DNA of 29,440 bases from a virus, in IMG/VR virus record IMGVR_UViG_3300025128_000220, positions 1 to 29,440 of that record; one strand, 5' to 3'. The position numbers were made by a program, and so were the translations under genes. This document shows positions 24,142 to 29,363 of this stretch, in pieces. The number at the start of each line of letters is the position of its first letter. Positions within the stretch are counted from its first letter, which is position 1. The notes below the pieces were generated by a model, which made no database searches, was not told where the DNA came from, and saw only the letters and a list, made by a program, of their open reading frames with translations.

Positions 24142-24893
24142 ATGTAAGATGTTTCATAGTATGTTGTTGCTTTAACTCCACTATCTAAGTGTTCACGTAT
24201 CCTTGATACAGCAGTATCAAACTTTTGCTTCCCATACTCTAGCGTTTGATCCGTAGCAAAGTATAATCCTACTGCGTATGGGTATGCCTTTTCTTGTGCT
24301 ACCCACCTAAAATCTTTTATCCCTAAAACCTCTGTATAGATATACGCCTGTATATCGTAACCGAAGTCTCGCACAGCCCACTTAAACTTATCTAACTTCT
24401 GTGTAGTCTTTGAGTCAGCTATGTATTCGTCATTCAAAATGTCTAGGAATCCACGCACAGGGACGTCCCCAATGAAGTCGTTAAACTCATATTGAGCATT
24501 GCCCTGTAGTGATATTTCGTGCACCCCAGTTTCTTGTAATCTCTGTATCATTTCCTCAGCCTTCACCTTGTCTTCGACAGAAACTATTTGTTTTCCTGGC
24601 TCGGCTAAAGAATCTTTCCATTCTGAGTAAGCTTTGGTTCTCTGTGGAGCTTTACCACCTATCTCTAAACAGATAGCTGTATCGTCTGCGACCACGAACT
24701 GATCGCTAAACGACTCAGGAGTGAGGAGCAGACAGTCGTATAGCTTACCGAAAGCAAGAGCTGGACTTTCTATCTTGAGCTGGTCCCTCATCTTCATCTC
24801 AAACAACTGCATGTCTTTTAATGCGTATTTTATCGACGAGTAAGAGAGGTATCCCTTCCCATATTTCTCTGATAACTTAAGTGCTAAATCCAT
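24138..24893 (-). CDS. recE: RecE/exonuclease VIII-like PD-(D/E)XK exonuclease
   Basis: The 251-residue protein shows LSYSSIKYAL (16-25), ALAFGKLYDCLLLTPE (45-60), VRGFLDIL (146-153, D151), YIADSKTT (157-164, D160 and K162) and DIQAYIY (180-186, Q182). These match the motif series of RecE-type 5'-3' exonucleases (DUF3799-like). In many relatives the first block carries His where Asp53 stands, a small deviation. The enzyme would resect double-strand ends to give 3' single strands for the ERF annealing protein encoded just upstream. Its ATG overlaps the ParB-like stop by one base (TAATG), and its stop overlaps the next ATG (ATGA). Confidence 0.85.
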   Translation of the reverse strand: MDLALKLSEKYGKGYLSYSSIKYALKDMQLFEMKMRDQLKIESPALAFGKLYDCLLLTPESFSDQFVVADDTAICLEIGGKAPQRTKAYSEWKDSLAEPGKQIVSVEDKVKAEEMIQRLQETGVHEISLQGNAQYEFNDFIGDVPVRGFLDILNDEYIADSKTTQKLDKFKWAVRDFGYDIQAYIYTEVLGIKDFRWVAQEKAYPYAVGLYFATDQTLEYGKQKFDTAVSRIREHLDSGVKATTYYETSYI

Positions 24894-25630
24894 TACTTAT
24901 TTTTTTTAATATTTGCTAAAGCTTCAGAATAAATGTCAGTAAAATATTCTAACTGATCGTTTGATTTACTGTAAGTCTGTATGTAGTTCTTTTGACACAT
25001 TAAATTAATTGCGTCAATATTTAATCCTTGGTTGTCAAAGTGCAATACTTTTATGGATCTAGCTATTGATTGTTGAAAAGGACTTGCTTTCATTGGATGT
25101 TCATTCATAACCATAAGCGTATCGAAAATTTCTGTACCTGATTTTTCATTCATCTTATATGTCATGTCTTTTAACCTTGATCTTAAAGGGCTGTGAGTCC
25201 TGCCATCCATAAGTATTTCCAAGCCAGTAATTAAACTTAATTTATTTTTGGATTCTTTTCTCCATTGCTTTGAAATTTTTACTGCTTGTTGAACATCAAT
25301 ATTTCCGCTTTCAGCAGCGTAGTTTGCATAATCCATAGCTGTCCATTTAGAGGAAGTGTTATTTATAGCTATTGTATGCTCATCATTTTTCCAAGCCTTA
25401 CTTACGATATATGGGACTACATATTTTAGCTTTCTTAAAGCCCAAAATCTATGCTGACCATCAACGATGTACTTATCTTCATTGACGATTATAGGAATTT
25501 GCACTCCTATTTCTTTAATACTATCAGTTAATTTATTGAGTATCCTCTGATTAGGCTCTCTATTTGTATTAAGAAACTTGAACACTCCATATTCTCTAGT
25601 TTCATGAGTTTTAAATTTCGTAATATCCAT
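24893..25630 (-). CDS. ParB/sulfiredoxin-fold protein
   Basis: I choose the ATG at 25630 (MDITKFKTHE, 245 residues), which overlaps the ERF stop as TGATG; a GTG one codon earlier is possible. The N-terminal domain (about 14-85) is ParB/Srx-like, with LTDSIKEIGVQIPIIV (34-49) and the signature VDGQHRFWALRKL (56-68). The remainder is helical with SSKWTAMDYANYA (near 94-106), a part shared by phage ParB-like proteins of unknown role. There is no partner ParA or obvious centromere, so plasmid-type partition is not indicated. Placement between annealase and exonuclease suggests DNA recombination or nuclease work. Function beyond the fold is unknown. Confidence 0.7.
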   Translation of the reverse strand: MDITKFKTHETREYGVFKFLNTNREPNQRILNKLTDSIKEIGVQIPIIVNEDKYIVDGQHRFWALRKLKYVVPYIVSKAWKNDEHTIAINNTSSKWTAMDYANYAAESGNIDVQQAVKISKQWRKESKNKLSLITGLEILMDGRTHSPLRSRLKDMTYKMNEKSGTEIFDTLMVMNEHPMKASPFQQSIARSIKVLHFDNQGLNIDAINLMCQKNYIQTYSKSNDQLEYFTDIYSEALANIKKNK

Positions 25631-26199
25631 CACTTAATTACTTCAGCAAGATCCCCTAACGCCTTTAACTTTTTAACTTGATCTTTTGTAAGCTCAGATT
25701 CATACTTGCCTAGTATAAGCTTTACTGCAGAAGTCTTGTCTTTAGAATTGTTGATGTGAGCTAAGCTCTTTTCGTAAATGCTTTTTGCAGGAGCTTTCTT
25801 TTTAGCTGGAGTACCAGCGCCTGTGTTTGTAGCGTCGCTGTCTTTTGTATCATCAATACAGAACAGTCCGTTGAGTGCATACTTTCTTGCATAACTAGAC
25901 GATGCTCCTGTTACCTGGCTACCGTCCATACCTTTTTTGCTTTCTTCTTCCCTAGCAAAAGCTGTCGTTTGTACCTCAGACTGACCGTCGGTAAGCCTAG
26001 CTGTAGCCTTGACGTATACTCTGTCACCAACCATTACCATTTCGTCTGACAATGTTAGGATCAGACCGTGTTCTGATAGTAAAGGTTTTACAGATTCTAA
26101 AATGTCCTCAGCAGATCTGTATTTGTATCCGCCGAACTTGTTCATTTGCCCCTTCGGAGCCTTAAGATTGCCTTGAATAAGGCTTAGTTTATCTACCAT
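25630..26199 (-). CDS. erf: ERF-family single-strand annealing protein
   Basis: The 189-residue protein carries the ERF signature: FGGYKYRSAEDILESVKPLL (22-41) with the usual SEHGLIL after it, YVKATARLTDG, FAREEESKKGMDGSQVTG, and SSSYARKYALNGLFCIDDT. The C-terminal 60 residues are a Lys/Ala linker and a small helical tail. ERF proteins anneal complementary single strands coated by SSB, promoting recombination and end joining or circularisation of phage DNA. It pairs with the RecE-like exonuclease two genes downstream and the SSB just upstream. Its stop and the next ATG share one base (TGATG), implying reinitiation. Confidence 0.88.
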   Translation of the reverse strand: MVDKLSLIQGNLKAPKGQMNKFGGYKYRSAEDILESVKPLLSEHGLILTLSDEMVMVGDRVYVKATARLTDGQSEVQTTAFAREEESKKGMDGSQVTGASSSYARKYALNGLFCIDDTKDSDATNTGAGTPAKKKAPAKSIYEKSLAHINNSKDKTSAVKLILGKYESELTKDQVKKLKALGDLAEVIK

Positions 26200-26226
26200 G
26201 ATATATTATATTAAATTAAAAATTAG

Positions 26227-26301
26227 ACTCCTGCGTAGGATTCGAACCTACACTCTCGGGAAACCAATTAAACACGAGCCCATCCCAGTGGGTAGCAGGA
26301 G
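26227..26301 (-). tRNA. tRNA-like element with abnormal anticodon arm
   Basis: Read on the - strand, the ends form a perfect seven-pair acceptor stem (CTCCTGC at 26301-26295 with GCAGGAG at 26234-26228), then TA, a D-arm CCCA/TGGG with a GG-containing loop, and a perfect five-pair T-arm GTAGG/CCTAC with loop TTCGAAT. The anticodon region is 27 bases, too long for the normal layout. The best pairing is CTCG/CGAG plus a mismatch and one G-C pair, leaving a 12-base loop (TTTAATTGGTTT) and a 3-base variable region. No anticodon can be assigned and no CCA is encoded. It lies between SSB and ERF in the same transcript. It may be a divergent or decayed tRNA, a tRNA mimic, or an attachment-type remnant. 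Confidence 0.55.
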
Positions 26302-26304
26302 GTG

Positions 26305-26321
26305 TGCGGCACAAGGCCGCA
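26305..26321 (-). terminator. Hairpin after the SSB gene
   Basis: TGCGGC and GCCGCA form six pairs around a five-base loop, four bases after the SSB stop codon and four bases before the tRNA-like element. No T-tract follows, so it may be a weak terminator, an mRNA-stability element for the abundant SSB message, or a processing site beside the tRNA-like element. Confidence 0.45.
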
Positions 26322-26325
26322 TAAA

Positions 26326-26619
26326 TTAGAATGGTAAGTCAGCAGTTTCTGCTTCTGTCTCTACCTCTTCTTGCCTTTCAGCAGTAGTGATAGTTCCGTC
26401 AGTCCAGATAACTTTTGCATTACCTACATAATTTTTTGGTGTCTTTGCATCACGCTCTTCTTTTGTTTGTGAGCAGAAGATGCTGCAGTTGTCACCGAAT
26501 TGTCCCGTCTCATCGTTCACTGAAATAGTGAAGTCATAGTACGTTCCGTTTTTGCCTTTGATAAGTTTTTCTTTCGGCAGTTTGTTCAAATTAATTGAAC
26601 CTTTGATTAATGATCCCAT
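26326..26619 (-). CDS. ssb: Phage single-stranded DNA-binding protein (SSB)
   Basis: The 97-residue protein has a small OB-fold-like body: LIKGSINLNKLPKEKLIKGK, YYDFTISVNDETGQFGDN, SIFCSQTKEERDAKTPKNYVG and NAKVIW. It ends in an acidic tail (EEVETEAETA) with the tip DLPF, like the protein-binding tip of bacterial SSB (DDIPF). The NDETGQFGDN and QTKEERDAK segments are typical of short SSBs in Bacteroidota phages. It would coat single strands for the primase-helicase and hand them to ERF, encoded downstream. A hairpin follows its stop. Confidence 0.82.
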   Translation of the reverse strand: MGSLIKGSINLNKLPKEKLIKGKNGTYYDFTISVNDETGQFGDNCSIFCSQTKEERDAKTPKNYVGNAKVIWTDGTITTAERQEEVETEAETADLPF

Positions 26620-26629
26620 AGTTTTAAAT

Positions 26630-26857
26630 TTAAAGGGTTTGAATTAAAAGTTTATATCGTGTTCTAAATGCTGGTATGTGATCCATAGATCTATCTGCTT
26701 CTATCCAATGCAGAAACATAGGATCTTTGTGTACATTAACAGCTTCGGATATGGCTGAATAGCTCATGTCCTTGTGCTTAGCTAAGTATGCTATAGCTAA
26801 GCGTAATGCTTCGTCACCAGTAGCGCCAGTGATTCTTGTTACTTCTTCTACTATCAT
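26630..26857 (-). CDS. Small helix-turn-helix protein, weakly DnaA domain IV-like
   Basis: This 75-residue all-helical protein starts in an ATGA overlap with the secreted-protein gene and ends 10 bases before SSB. The segment ALRLAIAYLAKHKDMSYSAI (17-36), then SEAVNVHKDPMFLHWIEA (37-54), has the spacing of DnaA domain IV (helix, MSYSAIS turn helix, then an HKDPMFLH part where DnaA has RDHSTVLH). The resemblance is weaker than for the 118-residue protein further on. A DNA-binding regulator or origin-binding factor fits its place beside SSB, but this is inference. Confidence 0.5.
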   Translation of the reverse strand: MIVEEVTRITGATGDEALRLAIAYLAKHKDMSYSAISEAVNVHKDPMFLHWIEADRSMDHIPAFRTRYKLLIQTL

Positions 26858-27288
26858 GGCTCTGGAAAAAAATCAAAATAACCAGTTCCAATTCTTTCAT
26901 GTGTTTGTGAATTGTACATATAAAAATCATAACCTCCATAGGCGTCTACCTCAAGCTGTACATAGGGTTTATTATCAAATTCAGATAGATCGTTGTACTG
27001 ACGCTCGTCAATAGTTCTCGTCCATACTCCATCAACCTGTGTACAAACGTCATGTCTAGTAGCCTCCCAATAAACAGTTTCTACAATATCACCAGTTAAG
27101 TGTCTTACGTTGTCAAAATGATCCCAAGTAATTGGATAACCCTCTGCAAGTTCGTAATCAATAGATGCCACAAATGTTGGATCATAAAAGATTGTAAACG
27201 TATGTGAAACTTGCGCATACGATATTGTAGTTAGTAGCATAGATGCCACTAGCGGTAGCATCTTTAGTGTTTTATTAAATTGTTTCAT
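26854..27288 (-). CDS. Secreted/periplasmic protein of unknown function (possible second start at 27396)
   Basis: From the ATG at 27288 the product has 144 residues and a typical Sec signal peptide: basic MKQFNKTLK, hydrophobic MLPLVASMLLTTI, and SYA before Q26. The mature part (about 119 residues) is acidic, rich in Tyr, Phe and Trp, probably beta-sheet, with one Cys (HDVCTQ). I recognise no family. The same frame stays open upstream, and an ATG at 27396 would add 36 charged residues (MGKMKEVFIKDIED and onward); that start is almost at the expected transcription start of the promoter at 27405-27435. The longer form would hold the hydrophobic part internally, as a signal anchor. Early expression and export suggest an envelope role such as exclusion of other phages, unproven. 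Confidence 0.6.
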   Translation of the reverse strand: MKQFNKTLKMLPLVASMLLTTISYAQVSHTFTIFYDPTFVASIDYELAEGYPITWDHFDNVRHLTGDIVETVYWEATRHDVCTQVDGVWTRTIDERQYNDLSEFDNKPYVQLEVDAYGGYDFYMYNSQTHERIGTGYFDFFPEP

Positions 27289-27404
27289 AGCTTTTTTTTG
27301 TAGGTGTTTGCGGTAATGGTAGTCATCGTCAATATGTTCACGATGCTCCCCAAAATCTTCAATATCCTTGATAAATACTTCCTTCATCTTTCCCATAGCG
27401 TTGA

Positions 27405-27435
27405 CAAATATATGTGTTACAAACTTTAATTGCAA
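27405..27435 (-). promoter_or_regulatory. Bacteroidota-type promoter (TTG-N20-TATATTTG)
   Basis: On the - strand TTG (27435-27433) is followed after exactly 20 bases by TATATTTG (27412-27405), fitting the flavobacterial consensus TTG-N17-23-TAnnTTTG. Transcription would begin near 27400, just before the ATG at 27396 and about 110 bases before the ATG at 27288. It would drive the secreted protein, SSB and the recombination and replication genes. This is the best promoter seen in the window. Confidence 0.7.
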
Positions 27436-27458
27436 CTGTTGTTAATAATTTTCAAGGA

Positions 27459-27506
27459 GGGGTAGCCAGTTTAAAAGCTCAGCAAAAGTTTCTAAATAAC
27501 TACCCC
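27459..27506. repeat. Inverted repeat GGGGTAG...CTACCCC upstream of the promoter
   Basis: GGGGTAG (27459-27465) and CTACCCC (27500-27506) are perfect inverted copies around 34 AT-rich bases. They stand out in an AT-rich gap and lie just upstream of the promoter's TTG. The pair could be an operator for a dimeric regulator or the base of a structured RNA. No open frame covers this area; the rest of the 27289-27617 gap shows only the promoter and hairpins listed here. Confidence 0.45.
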
Positions 27507-27548
27507 ATCCCTTTGTCAGTAAACATAATAAAAGGATTACATGATCAT

Positions 27549-27565
27549 GAGTGATGCGTTCACTC
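27549..27565. other. Hairpin GAGTGA-TGCGT-TCACTC in the intergenic gap
   Basis: Six perfect pairs around a five-base loop, followed on the + strand by TAGACTTTTTAAAAATTT. On the + strand it looks like a weak terminator, but no + strand gene precedes it. On the - strand it may be part of the end signal for the small-gene operon or a regulator site. Confidence 0.35.
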
Positions 27566-27593
27566 TAGACTTTTTAAAAATTTATTATGTTAT

Positions 27594-27614
27594 ACTACTG
27601 GACCATCCAGCAGT
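27594..27614 (-). terminator. Hairpin ending the small-gene operon
   Basis: CTGGA (27598-27602) pairs with TCCAG (27606-27610) around CCA, extended by ACT/AGT after one mismatch. It lies 3 bases after the stop of the gene at 27618-27845. On the - strand it is followed by AT-rich sequence with a T run further on, so termination is likely but not strong. Confidence 0.45.
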
Positions 27615-27617
27615 GCG

Positions 27618-27845
27618 TCAATATGTGTGCTTTGTCCCATACCTAGGTGGGTTTGCAGCTGATTGCTTAGTAATGTACTCAGCTCGTTGTTTCTCAGCCT
27701 TACCTGAATGACTGTGTAGAATTTGGATACTTTCTTCAATGGCGTACACCCTAGCTCTAGTGTTCAGGTCATCCATGATCTCATAGAGAGATTTATTTGA
27801 TTCTAACAGAGTGCGTAACTCTTTAACTCCTATTAGTCTTTTCAT
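27618..27845 (-). CDS. Small hypothetical protein, basic C-terminus
   Basis: The product has 75 residues: a helical first part (MKRLIGVKELRTLLESNKSL, then NTRARVYAIEESIQILHSH) and a basic, disordered tail (KAEKQRAEYITK, PPRYGTKHTY). It starts 6 bases after the stop of its neighbour and is the last gene before the regulatory gap. There is no known motif; the basic tail would allow nucleic-acid binding. Early host-interaction role inferred from position only. Confidence 0.6.
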   Translation of the reverse strand: MKRLIGVKELRTLLESNKSLYEIMDDLNTRARVYAIEESIQILHSHSGKAEKQRAEYITKQSAANPPRYGTKHTY

Positions 27846-27851
27846 GTGAAT

Positions 27852-28079
27852 TTATTCATCGTATGTAGGTTCTTCAAAGTCTTCATCGGCTAACTCCTGC
27901 ATGTAGTCATAGAATTGTTTATCGTCTAGCAAGAAAGTCATCTCGTGTTTATTCTTTCCGTACCCATAGTACACATAATCTATATCTACACTTAGACCTT
28001 CAGGGTAATCGACTACATAGTAAACTAATGTAGCTTCAATACCACAACCTAGTTCAAATAATACTTCTCTTTTATCCAT
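27852..28079 (-). CDS. Small acidic hypothetical protein
   Basis: I choose the ATG at 28079 (MDKREVLFELG, 75 residues) because it overlaps the preceding gene's stop in the string ATGGATAA, the same junction used one gene upstream. An in-frame ATG at 28097 would add six residues. The product is strongly acidic at its end (ADEDFEEPTYDE) and has a Tyr-rich beta-like centre (LVYYVVDYPEGLSVDIDYVY). No family is recognised. Acidic small phage proteins can imitate DNA or bind host enzymes, but nothing here proves that. Confidence 0.6.
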   Translation of the reverse strand: MDKREVLFELGCGIEATLVYYVVDYPEGLSVDIDYVYYGYGKNKHEMTFLLDDKQFYDYMQELADEDFEEPTYDE

Positions 28080-28194
28080 TGTCGTTTTCTTTTTCATCAG
28101 CGTATTCACACGCATCATTGTATAAATTACTATTGCATTGTAGTATGTACTCCGCAAAGTTATCATACCACTCTAGTGCTTTGTCCTTATCCAT
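28072..28194 (-). CDS. Very small acidic protein (40 residues)
   Basis: ATG at 28194 to TAA at 28072 encodes MDKDKALEWYDNFAEYILQC and 20 further residues ending in ENDNG. Both ends sit in ATGGATAA overlaps with the neighbouring genes, which argues strongly that it is translated: its start uses the upstream gene's stop and its stop lies over the next start. It is helical and acidic, with two Cys. Function unknown. Confidence 0.6.
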   Translation of the reverse strand: MDKDKALEWYDNFAEYILQCNSNLYNDACEYADEKENDNG

Positions 28195-28423
28195 TATTGT
28201 ATTGTTTAATAAATTCTACTATAGTTTTGTACATGCTTTCGATGTTTAGTTCTGCAACTGAATCTCTTATCATTAAAATAATTTCATCATCCAATCCCCT
28301 CTCTTTATATATCTTCTCTGCTACTGGCATAAGCCAATCCCATGATGTGTGGTATTGTAGGTGCAACCCATGTAGACGAGTTGAGTCGCCCATAAATTCT
28401 GCTATTAGTTTATTGTCCGTCAT
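28187..28423 (-). CDS. Hypothetical protein, paralogue of the adjacent upstream gene
   Basis: The 78-residue protein begins NKLIAEFMGDSTRL and continues YHTSWDWLMPVAEKIY (24-39) and KTIVEFIKQYNNG at the end. It shares NKLIAEFMG, YHTSWDWLMPV and the VEFIK-YN ending with the 105-residue gene next to it, so the two are tandem duplicates. This NKLIAEFMG/WDWLMPV pattern is common in unnamed small proteins of Bacteroidota phages. It overlaps its paralogue by 14 bases and the next gene by 8 (ATGGATAA). Function unknown. Confidence 0.72.
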   Translation of the reverse strand: MTDNKLIAEFMGDSTRLHGLHLQYHTSWDWLMPVAEKIYKERGLDDEIILMIRDSVAELNIESMYKTIVEFIKQYNNG

Positions 28424-28727
28424 AATAAGTTACTTTATTGTAATCGGTGGTACGATTATATTCTTTAATAAATTCTACTACTCTATCGTACACTACTTCT
28501 ATATCCATTGTCAATAATGATTCGTTGATAAAGTAATGCTGACCTTCTGAAGGCTGTTGTGTATCAAAGCACTTCTGTACTACGGGCATCAACCAATCCC
28601 ATGATGTGTGGTATTCCAAATCGGAAACGTATTCTGCCGTTACAGGACATTCATATAGATGCCCTCTCATCTTAGCGTTATCGTTTTCAATACCCATAAA
28701 TTCTGCTATTAGTTTATTGTCTTTCAT
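28410..28727 (-). CDS. Hypothetical protein, longer tandem paralogue
   Basis: The 105-residue protein has the same frame as its neighbour: DNKLIAEFMG at the start, EYHTSWDWLMPVVQKCF (38-54) in the centre, and YDRVVEFIKEYN near 80-91. It differs by an insertion of about 15 residues after the first block (MRGHLYECPVTAEYV) and a C-terminal extension (RTTDYNKVTYYDGQ). Start ATG and the previous stop share one base (TAATG). Divergence of the ends with retention of three core blocks suggests selection on the core. Function unknown. Confidence 0.72.
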   Translation of the reverse strand: MKDNKLIAEFMGIENDNAKMRGHLYECPVTAEYVSDLEYHTSWDWLMPVVQKCFDTQQPSEGQHYFINESLLTMDIEVVYDRVVEFIKEYNRTTDYNKVTYYDGQ

Positions 28728-28915
28728 TATTTATATTTAATTCCGTTTGCTCTTGCTACATCTAATATCTCATCGTCTGAAAAGTATTCTCTGTTAGGAT
28801 TTTGGTCGTGAAGTTCTTCTGATATATCATCCCAGCATCCACCATATAGTATCATGCCGTCACATTCGTACCAGTAATCATCGCCTTCGTTGTATGGGTA
28901 TTTTTTATCGGTCAT
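28727..28915 (-). CDS. Small acidic hypothetical protein
   Basis: This 62-residue protein is rich in Asp, Glu, Tyr and Trp (YPYNEGDDYWYECDG, GGCWDDISEELHD) and ends in a short helix (DEILDVARANGIKYK). It starts in an ATGA overlap with the 55-residue gene and ends in a TAATG overlap with the next. No family recognised. Composition fits a soluble cytoplasmic early protein that binds a host protein, but that is a guess. Confidence 0.6.
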   Translation of the reverse strand: MTDKKYPYNEGDDYWYECDGMILYGGCWDDISEELHDQNPNREYFSDDEILDVARANGIKYK

Positions 28916-29079
28916 TTTGTATGTGATTTAATTGCATCAATAAGGCTTTCTCTAGCGTGTGTTGGATCTGATATCACTATACGCACTAGCCATTCAAACT
29001 CACCTACTAGCGATTCAGTGTCGCACTCATAGAAGTTATCTATGTATTGTTCCATTTGTTCTTGTGTCGTGTAACTCAT
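28912..29079 (-). CDS. Small hypothetical protein (55 residues)
   Basis: ATG at 29079 and TGA ending at 28912 give MSYTTQEQMEQYIDNFYECD, then EFEWLVRIVISDPTHARESL, and a short basic end (IKSHTK). It is a compact helical protein. It overlaps the gene before it by 44 bases in another frame and the next gene by ATGA. Start and stop placed exactly at coupled junctions, and protein-like composition, support it. Function unknown. Confidence 0.55.
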   Translation of the reverse strand: MSYTTQEQMEQYIDNFYECDTESLVGEFEWLVRIVISDPTHARESLIDAIKSHTK

Positions 29080-29176
29080 TTTGTTTTGGTTTAATTGGTT
29101 TTGTAATTAGCTCTGCTAGTTCGTGCATACTGAATGATGCGAAGCCTGATTGTGTTTTTGGTTTACGTTTACTCAT
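29036..29176 (-). CDS. Very small basic protein (46 residues)
   Basis: ATG at 29176 (ATGA overlap with the preceding stop) to TAA at 29036 gives MSKRKPKTQSGFASFSMHEL and 26 more residues, with KPIKPKQNE in the middle. The final 14 residues are read in the area shared with the next gene and look less natural, so the product may be mainly its first 30 residues. It is basic and could bind nucleic acid. Function unknown. Confidence 0.45.
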   Translation of the reverse strand: MSKRKPKTQSGFASFSMHELAELITKPIKPKQNELHDTRTNGTIHR

Positions 29177-29361
29177 ATCATTGTAATGTTTCCGTCTGTG
29201 TCTATGTAACCTGCATCGATAAGGGCTGATGCAGTTCTCCCGTAGCTACCTTGTAGTGTCCATGCTTTACCACTGCTGATTAGCTCAGCGAATAGTTCTA
29301 GCACTCCTGTGTCGTCTAAAAGACCGCACTCGAAGTCAATTATTTTGTCCGTTATGTTCAT
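29173..29361 (-). CDS. DUF7417-like small phage protein
   Basis: The 62-residue protein reads DKIIDFECGLLDDTGVLELF, then SGKAWTLQGSYGRTASALID, then AGYIDTDG. The order I-x-F/Y-E-x-G-x-L-D, ELF, G-x-A-W-x-LQGxYGRxA, LIxAGxI belongs to a small protein family found in very many unrelated phages (I recall it as DUF7417). Its role is not known to me. It begins 2 bases after the previous stop and ends in an ATGA overlap. Confidence 0.7.
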   Translation of the reverse strand: MNITDKIIDFECGLLDDTGVLELFAELISSGKAWTLQGSYGRTASALIDAGYIDTDGNITMI

Positions 29362-29363
29362 GA

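Noticed and set aside
24893-25630. Plasmid-type partition system (phage-plasmid)
   Set aside because: The ParB-like protein has no ParA neighbour and no iterated centromere-like repeats were seen; its neighbours are recombination genes.
26227-26301. Treating the tRNA-like element as proof of a prophage attachment site
   Set aside because: No integrase, excisionase or repressor is visible in the window, and no second copy of the acceptor/T-arm sequence was seen.
28176-28517. A + strand frame of 113 codons with hydrophobic stretches, opposite the small early genes
   Set aside because: It lies fully antisense to two overlapping paralogues with conserved blocks; its hydrophobicity comes from the complement of their acidic and Asn-rich codons.
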